Shown here piece by piece: positions 1-12,100 of a stretch of DNA of 64,000 nucleotides. The notes under the pieces were generated by a model. It had not been told where the DNA came from. It did no database searches and worked only from the letters and a program-made list of their open reading frames with translations. A program made the translations under genes and the position numbers. Numbering within the stretch: position 1 is the first letter of the stretch; each line of letters begins with the position of its first letter. Source of the stretch: Isochrysis galbana (lineage: Eukaryota > Haptophyta > Isochrysidales > Isochrysidaceae); assembly GCA_018136815.1 (NCBI GenBank), contig CM030936.1, forward strand, positions 2,507,079 to 2,571,078. The letters run 5' to 3'.

Positions 1-988
1 CGCCTGTGGAGGGGCGTCTGCCCTCCACCCGTTGGCTTGACGGGCATGTTGCGTGCTTGAAGAAGCCGAATGTGTAGCCTTCGGTAAGCTAGGTGTTGGT
101 GCAGTGTAGCCTACATTGCACCATGATGATAGAGTAGTCCCGGCCACGCATTTCAAGAGCTCCGCCAACTTTGACTGCAGCTCTTCAGCTGCGACAGCCA
201 AATTCCGATCGAATTCCTCTCGCGTAGACTCGCCGCCATCGATAATGTCTGTCACAGACTTGAGGGCTACAAATGGAATGGCAAGTTGCTGACAAACCCA
301 TGCTACCGCCGCTGCTTCCATCTCCTTCACTACAGCACCTTCAGCGAGCAGCAGAGACATATCTGTTGGTGTGCAGTCCAAGGAATCTGCAGTGGAAACG
401 ACACCAACTTGCAGGCCAACTTCACGAGCAAGACGGTAGAGTGGCGGAGACCGGAAATGACCGAAGCCATATTCTTCCAGTATGCCTGCACGGGCAAAAG
501 GATGGGAGGGGGGGGGTTGTGAGCTGGCTTACAGACAGGGTCAGCGATGCTGCATGGATCGAAGGCAGCGGTTGACGGCAGCATCCGTCTGTTTGCCGCG
601 CACCGGTTGTGCCATCTGGAATGCGCCGTGAATGGAAGATACACTTGCTCGACAGGAACACATCGCATATTTTGGCTCCGCGCTGTCCAAATGCGCCAGC
701 TGTGCCTGCACTGATCATCAAATCGGGCCTTCCGAAAGCGGCGACAGTAGCGTACGCGGTGACAGCGGCGGCAGTGGTGGCCACATTATTCACTCCGAAG
801 CGCTTGTCGTGGCCGCACCACACCACATGCAGGCTAAGACCCTCGGGGGTGCTGCCCCTCCACGCGACGAATGGCGCGCCTTCAAGGAAAGGTGCCTCCA
901 CACGCTGGAGGCTGAAGCGTTTGACGATGGGGGCAGCCTCTTGCTCCATCGCCATAATGAGCGTGACAGATCGTACCGCCGACTCCAT
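1..988 (-). CDS. 5'-methylthioadenosine/S-adenosylhomocysteine nucleosidase (partial at left edge)
   Basis: Hydrolyses MTA and/or SAH to adenine and the thio-sugar (methionine salvage, cytosol). Two exons are visible: 988..604 and 485..1, with a 118-nt GT-AG intron (donor GTGCGC, acceptor GTGCAG) that joins in phase to give a Gly codon. The start is the ATG at 988, followed by the family N-terminus with MAMEQEAAP (about residues 12-20). Mid-protein there is a Gly-rich nucleoside-binding stretch (ISAGTAGAFG). Exon 2 carries VKEMEAAAVAW, which holds the nucleoside-binding Met-Glu, and VALKSVTDIID, which holds the catalytic Asp. This matches the plant-type MTN branch rather than a phosphorylase. 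After the usual C-terminal helix (EELQSKLAELL) the frame stays open to base 1, so the true end or a further intron lies outside the window. No neighbour is obviously co-functional. Confidence 0.9.
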
Positions 989-1554
989 CGTCCGCGGGAG
1001 ATCAGCGCTTCAGAGCGAAAGGAGCGGCACACTCGTGCAGTGCAGAGGAGAGTGGAGAGCGCAGGGGGCGCAAGGTGTCCAACCCGACGGTCCTGGGCGA
1101 GAACGTAGAGCGAGCAAGCAAACGCCTCCCACGCTTCCACCCCCCCCCCTCCCCCAAGAAGGATTGAGCCGTGAGATTCGACAAGAAGAGAGGGAGAGAG
1201 AGAGGGAGAGAGAGAGGGAGAGAGAGGGGGGGGGGGGGGGGAAGTCCTCTCGTTGTCCGTGCGTTCGTTCGTTGCCCGCCTCCTCCCTCTCGCTCGCTCG
1301 CGTGTTTTCAGCCTCCGTTCGTTCGTTTTTTTTTGAAGGTCCATCAAACTAATATAATATGACCAGCGAGCTTTAGTTTGCGCTAGTGAACGGCGACGGA
1401 GCAGCGAGGGGGCGCCATAGACCGGAGGAAAGAAGGAAAAAAACAAAACTCCCTCATGCCAGATGGAACGCTTCTCCCTTTCCCCTTTCTCCGCCGCACA
1501 CGCGCCCCGCACCGCCCAAGCTCTTCCTCTCTCACACCTCACACACACAACGCT
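989..1554. other. Intergenic region with GA/poly-G tract upstream of the nucleosidase
   Basis: No gene seen. A (GA)n tract followed by a long G run occupies about 1187-1242. On the nucleosidase coding strand it is a CT/C tract just upstream of the ATG. The rest is CT- and A-rich low-complexity sequence. Confidence 0.6.
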
Positions 1555-2607
1555 GCCATGGCATAGAGACTCCCATTTTGACCTATGTGTATGGTGAATC
1601 GCCGGAGGTTTGTGGAAAAGATCGTTCCATATCGGGGAGCCCTGGGTTCCTTCCCGTGTGTTTGTTTCCCTATGGAAGTTAATCCGTCTAAAGTTCTCGA
1701 GCGCATGTTTCCAAAAGGCCGGGAGCGTGGTATTACCTCGAATGCTAGCCGTGAGGCTCTTCACGTCGACCTTCGCGAAGACCGCCGCGCGCCCTAAGGG
1801 GGTACGGCTGAACCATTGGTCTAAGACCGATTTCCACTCCGCCGTTGACGGGTTGAGGTAACGAGCTATCCATATCGCTTGGAGCGCTCGCATGTGTTCG
1901 GCCATGGGGAGTAGTCCGACACCCAATAGGGGCCCGTCTTCTCTCGTCCCCACTCTCGGGTACGCCGGAAGGGTTATCCATTTTATGCCCTCTTGTGAGG
2001 AGGCTAACTCGTCCGCCTGTATTCGGGGAGATCTGTCCCATAGTATGGTTTGAACGTCAGAATCTATGGCCTCCATGAACCACGCCGGCGGGGTGGACGT
2101 GGACAGCCAATATCTCGGCGTCCCGTATATTATGAAGTTCACTAGTAGGATCCTTCCATGAATGGAGAGACTCGTCATTCCCTTCCATGTTGCGACTTTC
2201 TTTTTAAGCTTGGCGTATAGCTTCTCCCAGAAGGAGTCATTGTCTAGTCCTTCCCAGAATGGGACTCCTAGTATGGTTGCAAATTCGCCTTCGCCGAGTG
2301 TTTTAAGATAAGCTAGCGTCTCGGGGACCTGCGCTCCCGTGAGTGATCCCATTCGTATGAGTATGCTCTTGCTTTTGTTCACTTTAGCCCCGGTGGCGGT
2401 TCCATAGCTTTCTAGAATGTGCATCGCCCTCTCCAATGACTCGAAGGAGTTTGCTAAGATTTGCGTGTCATCCGCAAACTGCGAAAGCCTCAACTCTCTA
2501 GGTCCTATCTTGATCCCTTTCATCTCAGGGTCGGCGTTTACCAGACGTGTTAGGCCTTCGGCCACTAGGAGAAAGGCTAGGGGCGATAGCGGGCACCCTT
2601 GAGGCAT
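1555..2607 (-). pseudogene. Reverse transcriptase fragment (palm/thumb and post-RT region)
   Basis: The open frame contains RT motif 4 (QGCPLSP), the FADD box (QFADDTQILA), the downstream lysine motif region (AKVNKSKSILI) and the L1-like post-RT segment (TLGEGEFATILGVPF, then LSIHGRILLVNF). The fingers domain and upstream endonuclease are missing. The frame stays open into unrelated low-complexity DNA towards 790, so the annotated left limit is where recognisable residues stop. It encodes no complete enzyme. Confidence 0.85.
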
Positions 2608-2930
2608 GCCGCAGTGTATCGTGAAGGGATTGCTGCGCCTATGGGGAGTCCTTGAGTGGGTGGCTGTCCAGCGGCGATGGTGTCTTGAGCCTGGGTCTGG
2701 CTGTGTTGGTCTGCAGGGAACAGGACTTTGCCTGCTCCCTGCTTCTGTGGCTGCCTGGGAGGCGAGGGTGGCGGGGCCATCTCGACGTCGGTGTCGGGCG
2801 GTGCGGATGCCTGCGAGCGCTTCGGCTCCGGCGGCTTGGGGCGGCCCCGTTGGGGTGTCGTGGCGGCGGGGGGCTGGGAGAGGGGAGCGGTCGGCGCGCG
2901 CTCCATCGCTAAAACTATAACGATAGTTTA
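1555..2930 (-). mobile_element. Non-LTR (L1/Tx1-like) retrotransposon, internally deleted and 3'-truncated
   Basis: The right end (about 2895-2930, read on the minus strand) has an AT-rich palindrome around AACTATCGTTATAGTT followed within a few bases by ATG GAG CGC GCG. This opens a Pro-rich ORF (2906..2577) beginning MERAPTAP. Near 2640 that ORF runs, in another frame, directly into a reverse transcriptase with GMPQGCPLSPLAF and the catalytic QFADDTQI box. The typical L1-like region after the RT follows, with ILGVPF and SIHGRILLVNF. Nothing is seen of an endonuclease or the N-terminal half of the RT, so a large internal deletion has fused ORF start to RT palm. Similarity fades into low-complexity DNA at about 1555. 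The copy is dead. Confidence 0.85.
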
Positions 2931-3434
2931 GAGTCGGCGTACTATCTTAGCACCAAGCACCAAGCAGCCTATAATTGGCCTCAGATTCAGATACGCTCGC
3001 TCGGGCTCTAGATATCCCATATCCATATCCCGAGAAGAGGGCACACACGTTAACACGTTTCAACGTGAAGCAAGGGCGGCGAGTAGCAGACGGAGCCGTT
3101 CATAAAATTAAGAAGCGTAGGCAGAGAGGGAGAACAACAGTACGATGGGTTGGCGAGAACAAAAGTACTCGGGGTAAAGTAAAGAGGGGAAGGTTTGGGG
3201 TAGGGAAGCGGAGGGAGAGAGGCTACCGTGTCTTTAGTTCTTAGTTAGTATTTATAGCGGGACGGACTGCCTGGTTCGTTCGGTCGGTCGGTCGGTACGA
3301 GGGAGTTACCCATACTCCTAGAGCTCTACTCCCTTTATTCCTATGAACAAAAAGCTTGAAATACAAATTCAGAGAGACAAGAAAGACTTCAGGGAGGGGG
3401 GAAGAGAAGTGGAGGAGCGAGCGAGGCTGCGACG
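2931..3434. other. Intergenic, upstream of the cyclodeaminase-like gene
   Basis: No gene seen. Contains a short (GGTC)n run near 3279-3296 and a GA-rich tract (about 3370-3425) immediately 5' of the next ATG. Confidence 0.5.
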
Positions 3435-4013
3435 ATGCCGACGTCGGAGCGGGCCCTTGCCGAGTTCGCCAATGCCCTCGCGGCCAAGCAGCCTACGCCG
3501 GGGGGCGGCGGCGCGGCTTGTGTGGCCGCAGCGATCGGTGCGGCGGCAGCCCGCATGTCGGCAGCCTACACCACGCGCAAGAAGGATGTGGAGTCGGGCG
3601 CTGCGGCGCAAGCGGAGGAGCTGATTCAGGAGCTCGATGCGTCTGCTGCTGCGGCCCTTGCCGAGGCAGACGCCGACGAGGCCGCATACGGCAATCTGCA
3701 GCGTTCGTGGAAGGATCCCGAAATGACGGCAGAGGAGAAGGCCGAGATTGAGGCAACGGCTCTTGCTGTGCCTGTCCGAATGGTGGAGCTCTGTGAGAGG
3801 AGCATCAGCAAGATTGTCCAATTTCTCCCTGTGTGCAACCCGAACATTACGTCAGATGCCAAGGTTGGGATCCACATTCTAGCAGGTGCGGCTCGTGCTG
3901 CGTATCAGACTGCGCTCGTGAACAAGCCACCACCCGAGACGCTAGAACATCTGAAGGCGATGATGCGGGCCGCTGCCGCCGCGGAATCAAATCTTCTCGA
4001 TATCGAATCATAG
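3435..4013 (+). CDS. Cyclodeaminase/cyclohydrolase (FTCD C-terminal domain) family protein
   Basis: A single uninterrupted frame of 192 residues. It matches the all-helical FTCD_C family (formimidoyltetrahydrofolate cyclodeaminase / methenyl-THF cyclohydrolase-like): PTPGGGGAACVAAAIGAAAARM near residues 22-43 is the family's glycine-rich helix start. The remainder is Ala-rich helices, ending in the HILAGAARAAYQTAL segment typical of the last helical hairpin. In animals this domain is fused to a formiminotransferase. Here it stands alone, as in many bacteria and protists, so a folate one-carbon role is likely but the exact reaction is not shown. The start is the first in-frame ATG, after a GA-rich leader. 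No intron is needed. Confidence 0.85.
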   Translation: MPTSERALAEFANALAAKQPTPGGGGAACVAAAIGAAAARMSAAYTTRKKDVESGAAAQAEELIQELDASAAAALAEADADEAAYGNLQRSWKDPEMTAEEKAEIEATALAVPVRMVELCERSISKIVQFLPVCNPNITSDAKVGIHILAGAARAAYQTALVNKPPPETLEHLKAMMRAAAAAESNLLDIES

Positions 4014-4424
4014 ATTCGTCATGTCGAAACTTGATGCCTCACGCCCACAAGTCTAGCGCCACGTGCACACCACATTCATCCATTACTAGTGCGCATGCAT
4101 ATGTTACTTGTATCAAACGATGTTGCAAACGATGTGATGGTGTGGTCGTGGGCGAACTGACAATCTCCATCTCCGCCAAAATATCATGTGCCATGTGATC
4201 ATGTGATGTACACCTCTAGATCTAGTCTACTACCTGTATATCAAGATGGCCGAAATGATATCGGAAGTCCCAGCCGGGCCAGTCCATGATGGCAAGTGTG
4301 GCCACTTGCGCCCGCTTACGCCGTGTCCACACCGTGCGCGCGCGCGCGCCCACTTTGTATGCAGTTGCTAGCATTTTGCATTTTGCATGGCCCATAGATA
4401 TAGATAGGCCCATAATTAATTAAC
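4014..4424. other. Intergenic, no gene recognised
   Basis: 3' flank of the cyclodeaminase-like gene. Contains a short (CG)n/CGCG-rich run near 4335-4350 and AT-rich sequence. No coding signal seen. Confidence 0.4.
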
Positions 4425-4625
4425 TTCTTAATAGTCTCACCGCACACGCGGTCGTGGACCCTCTACTTTCTACTCACGCAGCAAAACTTTCTACACCCCC
4501 TCTCTCCCGGCCCTTTCCCCCCCGCCATCAGGCGACTCCCCCCGTGCACTACTAGGGGGATAGGGGAAAAGGGCTTAGATATGGTCGGTGGCCCGCGCCC
4601 CCCCCCCAGTGATCCGTTCCCCCTT
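4425..4625 (+). repeat. Interspersed repeat R1, terminal module (copy 1)
   Basis: Shares with 28430-28630 (-), 37300-37420 (+, partial), 41655-41860 (+) and 45930-46110 (-) an ordered set of blocks: TAATAGTCTCACCGCACACG, then GTGGACCCTCTACTTTCTAC, then CCCCGTGCACTACTAGGGGG, then AGATATGGTC(C)GGTGGCCCG. The outer flank of each copy is a different AT-rich tail (here TTAATTAATTAACTTC), as expected for a retroposed 3' end. Confidence 0.8.
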
Positions 4626-6576
4626 CCAGTCTATACCCCGAGTCAACGAGTCAATCAATACAAGCCAAGCACGCGCCTGAGCCACCCCCAGTCGCCTGCC
4701 ACCACTCCCCACCAGCCTCCTTCCGCACTTCCGCGCCCTCCGTGCGTCGTGCGTCGTGCCGCCGATCGCCATGCCCGTAGTCACTCCCGAGGAAAGCTCC
4801 ATGAGCTCCCCGCAAGAACCGCGTTCCGCGCTAGCTGCTAGCTGCCGGCGCGCCCTCGCAGGCAATCTCCAAGAGTGAGAGCAACCTTGCTCTGACACAC
4901 GCGCGGGGCAAGAAAGGGCTTCGGGACTTCGGGAAGGAGGCGAGGGCGAAGAAGGCGACTCTAGGATGTAGCGAGATTCTCCGACGGTAACTAGAACTAG
5001 CCTACACAAGGAGGGGGCATACATACATAGAAACGTAGACGTCTTCTGAAACAAAAGGAAAAGGGTCGATCGCGGATTCGACATTTGGCATTCATACTGA
5101 CAATATGATTTAGAACTTTAATAAACTTTAAGAATCCTGGGGTCACCGCTCGCAATCGCCATTATGAGCGTTGATTATGGATTATTGTACGCTCAAGAAC
5201 AATATTTCCACAAGATACAAGATATCCGTTCCTATTAGGATTGAACTAGACAAATGACTGCGGATCTCTTCACCATATGTATGCCATATGTCTCGACAAC
5301 GACAACCGTCTGTCCGTCTGTGGTCTAGTGGTCTATCGTCACCGGGCTACACTGCTCAACTCTGATTGATGTATGTGATGTTAGCCCTTCCAGTCTTCGG
5401 GCTGAGTCAGTCCGTGCTTCATTGTCTTTAAGGCAGCATCAATGTCATGCATGCTGTGCGGGAGTGTCTGGTGTCTGGAGTTTTGTAGTAGAAGGGATGC
5501 ATAGCCCCCACGTGCCACGTGCCTTGGTGTACGTTTAATTAGGCGTCCTCTAGCCCCCACGTGCCTTGGCGTGAGTTTAGTTAGGTGTCCTCCGATCTCG
5601 TCCCTTCGTTGCGTCGCTAAGACCATGCTACACCTAGCCCTCGTCTCGCTACTCGGTATGGGCCTGCCCACGGCTGCCCCACGCACCCCCCCATGCTCCT
5701 GCCGAGGGGGTAGAAGTTGTCCCCGAATGGCAGGGGTGCCGCCCCGCCCCGCCCCCCCCCCCCCCCGCCCCGCGCGGACTGAGGTTTCGGCCTCTTCGTG
5801 TATCCTCTGCGCGCGCGTGATGACGAGCTCGAGCGGAGTCCCCTCGTGCGGCGAACCCTCTCCGCTCTCTCCTCCTTCGTGGGAGGGAGGGAGGGATGGC
5901 TCTCGTCTCTCCGCCCCCCTCGCGCCGCGCTCTCCGCGCTCTCCGCGCCCTCTCTCTCTCACCTCCACCTCGAGGCGCGCTCTCGGACCGGATGGCGCCC
6001 GGGGGGGGGGGGCGCGGGCGCGGGGGGGGGGGGGAGGAAGAGGAGAGCCCCCCCCCCCCCCCCCCCCCTCCCTTGTGGTGCCTGATGTTGACGAAGCCCA
6101 ATCGCGGGGAGGCTGCCTCCCCCCCCCCCCCCCCCGCCCCCCCGCCCTTCCCGCTCCCCCCCCCTCGCCCCCTGCCCCCGCTGCTCATCACTCTCTCTCT
6201 CTCTCTCTCTCTCCCTCTCTCTCTCTCCCCCTCTCCTTCCCTCCGTCCACTCCGCTTGCCTCTCCCTCCCTCCCCTCTCTCGCGCCTGCTCTCCTCTCTC
6301 AGCCTCGCACCCTGCTGGTGGCCACAGATCTCCCTGCGGCCGATCTCTCACTTGCCTCGCCAGTTTCTCCTCTTACCGCGGGTGCTCCTTCCTTGTCTGT
6401 AGTTCACAAACATCGATGCCTCGCCCTCAGCGCTCCGCCCCTCTCTCGCCTCCTCTTCATCTCGTCACGCAGGTTTCTATTCTTATTGGTGGCCCTCCAT
6501 GAAAGGTACTCGACAACCTCCCGTCCAAAATCCCGCTCCGGCCCGAGTCATCCACCCCCCGCCCCCTCCTCCATCC
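4626..6576. other. Low-complexity intergenic region, poly-C/G and CT microsatellites
   Basis: No gene supported. Long C and G runs lie at 5753-5767, 6001-6070 and 6118-6180, and a CT microsatellite at 6188-6230. Frames open here are strings of Pro, Gly, Arg and Ser caused by base composition. Confidence 0.6.
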
Positions 6577-7064
6577 ATGTCGAATACTGCCAAGCTCGCT
6601 GCCGCCGCTGGTGCCGTCGGACTTGCAGGTGAGCCGGGGAGTGGAGAACAAACGAGAGATACGGCAGCCGCCCGCGCCAACCGCCGCTCACCTCACCACT
6701 GCTCCCCTCCCAAGCGTGCCAAACCTCTCCCACTTCCCCCTCCCTATTGTGCCCTCGCAGGCTACATGCTCCTCCGCCCAATGGAGACCGTCTCCGCCCA
6801 GACAATGGATGCCGCCAGCACGCAAAAGACCAAGCTTGTCCGACGTCACTCATCCGGTACGATGCCCAGAACGTACATCGGCTCGCAAACGCTCTCTAGC
6901 TCTCTGATTCCCTACCACCTGCTCGTTAAATGGCCACAGGCGATCACGCATTCCTTCCACAAAAGCAAGAAGTCGAGGCCAAGAAGGCAGCCAAGAAGAA
7001 CTATGGCGTCCAAGATGGGCAGATCCAAGATTCTGCGGTGCTCGACAGTCCCGCGCTTGCATGA
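6577..7064 (+). CDS. Small single-span membrane protein, 90 residues, three exons
   Basis: Exons 6577..6628, 6761..6856 and 6940..7064, with GT-AG introns of 132 nt (GTGAGC...CTCGCAG) and 83 nt (GTACGA...GCCACAG). All junctions are in phase and both split glycine codons. The product starts MSNTAKLAAAAGAVGLAG and runs into GYMLLRP, giving one N-terminal hydrophobic helix (about residues 6-22), then a charged tail rich in Lys (EVEAKKAAKKNYG) and the terminus SAVLDSPALA. An Ala-rich N-terminal helix followed by a soluble tail would suit an inner mitochondrial or ER membrane protein, but I do not recognise the family. The upstream DNA is the usual CT/C-rich tract. No single frame shows more than a fragment of this gene. 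Confidence 0.6.
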
Positions 7065-8547
7065 TCTCTTTTCTAGCTGCCGACATACGCACGGTCTGAC
7101 ACACGGACGCCGCATTCATTCTCCACACTTGTCGCATTTCTCAGGGCATGCGTCTTCCGACAACTCGTGGGTACTAAGCCGGCCTGTCGATTGTATACGC
7201 ACACTGATCCTCTCACTTCTCGCTCTCTTACTTTCCGTGGTGCAAGCGCTCAGTCTAGGCTATCTCCTCATGAACTGATTCCATTGCACAGATCAGCATC
7301 TTGTCAAGAACTCCATTCATTACTTGCGAGACGGTCCAGGGCCGATATCATGTAGGGGTCTGCTATGTGGCGCCGTGAGATGCGTCGGTACGCAGGGGTG
7401 AGGCGGACGACGGGATTGCTCCCATGCAAGATGCTATAGGGTATGCGATTCCGTGTCTGGATGCATGTCTGCTCAATATTAGGTTGTCCAAGGAAGTGCC
7501 ATGAGAGATATGACGCGTGAGCTCCATCCGACGGGCGTTGGATAGATAGAGAGACCCAGTGTTTCATCCACAGGGCAGCATGGCACACCTTTGTAATTCA
7601 TTTGTTTACGATGCCGGCTGACTTGCGGGAGGCGCTCTCAGCTGAGAGGGTGCAACTTGAGGTTCCTTTTTTTTTTACCGTCAAAAAATAACCAAACCTG
7701 AGGTTGCAGCCTCTTGTCAACTGTGACCCAAAGACCAAAGAGTGGCTCAACTGCAAGATTTCTTGAGTCGCCACTCTTGAGTCACTGTTGAGCTGGGACT
7801 CTCCATCTCATCTAGTGAGGCGAGAGTTGGAGCTCCGCGCGCAGTGCCAACTGTCACTCAACAAAAGAGATGGCGGGGGAGGAGGTGTGCGCGCCGCCAT
7901 CCGCGCCCAACGTTGAACGTTGCCCTGCACCCTGCCATGTGAGATGCTGGCCAAGGGGTTTGTGTTGAAGCGGCGGAGCCTATAGAGCCCTTAGGGTCAC
8001 CGCGGTAAGAAACCCTCGCCTCGCCTCGACGCCACAGGGGGCGAAGAAGCCGCGGAGCCGCAATTGGCGGCGGTCGAGCGATGAGCGCAAGCTAGCTCAA
8101 GCTTCTCCGCCACGTGGTCATCGCCGGGAAGAAGGTCTTCCAGACCGCGCGAGGCGCGAAGGCCGACGCGGAGTTCACGTCGAAGGTCGCAGGCAGACGT
8201 GTGGATGAACGGGGAGACGGGCATCCTCCCTGTCCTCTTCCGCAATGGTGATGGCCAAACGACTTTCACACCAAGCGAGGGCGAGCCGCTACCGGGGCAC
8301 CAGGCACCAGCACCAATCGATAGGGCCTCTGTCGCATCCGCGACCGATGCCCTTTTGTTTTAGAAGTCGTCTACGTTTCTATGCCCCCCGGTGCCCTTCC
8401 GCCCTTTTCCCGCTCCCCCCCGATATAGCCCCCTTGTGGACCCCTTCTCCCACCTAAATTTCGCGAAATTTCGCGCGAAATGGCGCGCGGCATAAGCATA
8501 AGCATCACCAAATTTTGAAAAAAAAATTCCGATATCTTTACCCCTCC
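7065..8547. other. Intergenic, no gene recognised
   Basis: Includes a small imperfect inverted repeat at about 7648-7712 (GTGCAACTTGAGGTT ... AACCTGAGGTTGCAG around a T-run). Part of it (ACCTCAGGTTTGGTTG-like) recurs near 42555. On the minus strand 7997-8269 is open for 90 codons with mixed composition but resembles nothing I know. I make no coding call. Confidence 0.4.
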
Positions 8548-8720
8548 CTACTCGTGCCCCCCCATGGGAGAACCAAGTATAAACTAATTAGTTGTCCCCC
8601 CTGTCTGCCAAGTGGCGGCGCTGGGGGGGGGGGGGGGGTTCTCGCCCGCGTCGCCCCCCGCTTAGGGGGGTCGAGAGAGTGGGGGGGGGGGGGGGGCGCG
8701 AGACCCCCCTCCATCCGATG
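8548..8720. repeat. R1 inner-end module (CATGGG ... AAGTATAAAC) next to poly-G runs
   Basis: CTCGTGCCCCCCCATGGG followed by ACCAAGTATAAACT matches the other end of repeat R1 at 42361-42400, 44360-44430 and 44504-44540. It is followed by two long G runs (about 8622-8638 and 8682-8696). Confidence 0.65.
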
Positions 8721-9132
8721 GCGACCAATCCCAAAAGATTAGTGGCCTCTTGGGGAATCATAAGGGTGGCTCTCCACCTAACCACAACAGAGGGGCGATC
8801 AACCATACAAGGGCGTGACTCGTCCGGCGTTTAGGGCGCCGTGCCCCCCGCGAGTGAACAAGGGCTGACATGATCTTAGAAGCTCTTAGTTGCGTGATAG
8901 CCACCATAAATGGACCATAGGATTAGGCAGCCATGGGATGCTCGCCGAACGACGAGTCTGGACGGCATAGGCAGAGTGACAATGAGACAAGGGCAGGCAG
9001 AGGACGACGAGAGACACAAGTTTAAGGGACAGGAAGCTGTGCCATAATCGACGGCCTAAGCCAAGCATCATCACGCGGAATATAACCTCTGGCTGCAAGG
9101 GACACCCCAGTTTCTTCTACATGTTAAGCTAG
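8721..9132. other. Intergenic, 3' of the RBM26-like gene
   Basis: No gene seen. Mixed-composition DNA. Confidence 0.4.
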
Positions 9133-12100
9133 CTACAAGATTAAGTGCGCATCAACGTTGTCCACGGCGATTGGATGTGCCTCCGCAGTGTGGTCAGCGG
9201 GAGGGTCAGCGGCACTTGCAGGTAGTAGGCCGTCCAGCAAGGGATGCCCCGAGAGAGGAACCGGTAAAGTTGCCACTGTGGGCACCGCATCATCGCTCAA
9301 AGGAGCGGCGCTTTCAGGACGAGGTGACGCCGTGCTGGCCGCAGAAGGAGCGGCGTCCGCCTCCTGTGGGGGTGCTGCCGGCGCAGCAACCTTGGCCCGT
9401 GCTTCCACGGGGTGAGCCGCCTCCTTGCCACCTCCCGCCTTGGCAGTTGCAGCCGTTTGTGCTGCGAGAGTTGCCTTTACGGCCGCTGAAAGCTCCTTGA
9501 GCTTGCTCATCAGCTTGCTCCGCTCCGCCTTTGGCAGGTCTTTCCCCTTCTCAAGTTGTGAAATGAGCGCCTTCTGCTGGGCCAACTGGTCACGCAACAC
9601 CTTTTGCGTCGCCTGGGTCCCTTTCGCATGGACTGTCTTGGCATCGGCGGGTCGCTGTGCCGTTGCACGGTGCGCCGACGAGATGGTCGGTTTAGGTGGA
9701 ACAGGCGTCACACGTGGTGAAGAAGGCTCGGCAGTCTGGCTTGGGGGTGCACCGCGGCCACGTCCGCCACCTGCACTGACGCCGCCACCACGCCCGATTG
9801 CTGCGTAGCCCCCTCCCTTACCCGCGCCCTTCCCAACTCCCTTGCCAGGGGCTGCCCATGAGACCCGAATCTCAGGCCGTCCGAAAACAGGGTCGGGCGC
9901 GTCCATGGCCTTTACGGCATCCACACGGGAGGAATACTCGACAAAGGCAAAGCGCTGATTGCGATTGATTTTGAGGTCAAGGATCTTCCCAAATTGCCCG
10001 AAATGGTTGCTTAGATTGCTGATGTCACACAGGTTGGCTGGCACATTCCCCACATGGAGGATCGAGCCTTCGGACCCAGTGCCACGGATGCCAATTGTGC
10101 CAGGCTTTCGTCCGCCAGATGGAGCCCTCTCGCCCTCCGCTCCGTCTTCATCGGAAACGGCCGCCGGTGCCTCCACCTCTGAGGATGTCCGCTTCATCTG
10201 CGCCCTGCTCGCTTCGAGCCCCTTTTGTAACGCTGCGATGCGCGACTGTATCTCACTCGTCACAGCATCTGTAGGCGCGGCCACGGGCGACGGAGAAGCT
10301 CCTAGGCGAGCCGGCGGAGTAGGCGTTTTCTTCGGCTGGAGTGCAGCCTGCGACCCTCCAAACGAATCGTCTGTTTTGCGGGGACTTGGCTGTGCGCTTG
10401 TCTCTTGTCCTACTTGCAGCTGCCCAATCTGCTGCTTTTGCGACGGAGGCTGGCCCATGTGATGCTTTTGCAATAGAGATAGCCGCATGTGTTGCGGCTG
10501 CCCAATGTGCGGCTGCCCAATATGTGGCGGCAGCCCCATCTGGTGCGGCAGCCCCATCTGGTGCGGTTGCGCCATCTGGTGTAGCTGTCCCATCTGGCGC
10601 GGCTGCCCCATCTGTTGTGGCTGCCCGATCTGCTGTGGCTGCCTCTGCCTTTGCGTCATCTGCTGCATCATCTGCTGTTGCATCATTTGATGGTGCAATG
10701 CCTGCTGTTGAGCCGTCGGCACTGGGCCCACGCCGCAGCACATCCCCATTGCCGCAGGAGCGCCTGTGGCTCCCAAAACGCCGCCAGCCATGCCGCCACC
10801 TGAGCCCATGTTGCCACCCACGGCCATCCCGGACCCCCCTGCGCCCACTATGCCAGGCATGAAGCTGCTAGGCATCACGTTGCCACCCATCGGACCACCG
10901 AGCCCCATCGGCGCGCTACCCCTCGGCCGTCCGCATATGTTCATCGGGCCACCAGGGTGACAAGCAGGTCCCGGCGATCCGCACATTGGGCCAGGACACA
11001 TCATGCGGCCCTGCATGGGTCCAATGGCGCCCATGGCCGGTGGGCAGCAGCGTGAACACCCAAGGGGCGTACCGACTGCCCCCATCGCACCAACAGATGG
11101 ACCACTGGCTCCCATGCAAGAGCCACTAGAGGGGCACGTGTGTATCATCGCCGGTGAGCTGCAGCCTGGTGGACATACGCACGGTCCCCGCATTGTGCCC
11201 ATACGTGGAGCACCGTTACAGCAGCCTGGTACGCGACCCATCTGGGACATGTGGCCCATCTGCTGCGCAACCATCGGGAGCTGTGGCCGTGGCTGTCCTT
11301 GCGGCCACGCCCCACATCCGTTGTTAAGAGGAACTCCAGGAACACCCCGTTGGGACTGGGCGGCGCGTGTCTTAGGACAATCTCTCGAAATGTGACCTTC
11401 CTCGCCGCAATTGAAACAACGCACGAGGCCAGTTTCTGTGCCTCTGCGCGGCATGCCAGCATGGTCAGTCTCCCGGATGTCAGTGTCCTTCTCTCGACGG
11501 CGCCTCTTGTAGTCTCGCTCCTCGTCCTCCTCTTCCTCACTGTCGTCGGAGTCTCGTTCGAAACGGGATCGCAACGTACCTACTTCGTATTCCTCAGTAT
11601 GAACCGCTTCCCTGCCTTTATCGAAAAGATCATCCACTTGTTTGACGCGATCATCCACTTGATCATCTCCGCTGCGGGACGGCAAGCCGTCTTGGTCATC
11701 TACTATGTGCTCAGGCTCATGCATGTACTCGCCAGAGGCAATGGTTTCGAACAGCGAGTCGAGAAATGGGCTGGTCTCGTCAACAAGAAAATCGACGAGC
11801 GACGTTCTGCAATATTCCTTGAGCTCAGAGACACTCATATCCTCTTTGTGGAGCAGCTCACACACGTAGTCTGCCAGCACGGCTGGGTCGGCGTCCGACC
11901 TGTGGGTGTGCGCACGCGGGGAGCGGGGAGGGAGGAGATGAGGAGATGAGGGGGGAAGTTGAGAGAGGGAGCGAGCGGGTGGTCTGGGCAGCGATGGCGA
12001 GGGAGGCGCGCGGGCCAGAGGAATAGAAAGGGAGGAACTAGCTCTGATGGATGTTCTCCGACCATGCTCTCTTGGGTGTATGCGATACAGCGGGCATATG

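Noticed and set aside
5571-6632. 353-codon plus-strand frame and overlapping Gly/Arg-rich minus-strand frames
   Set aside because: Composed of poly-C/poly-G and CT repeats; composition explains the absence of stops.
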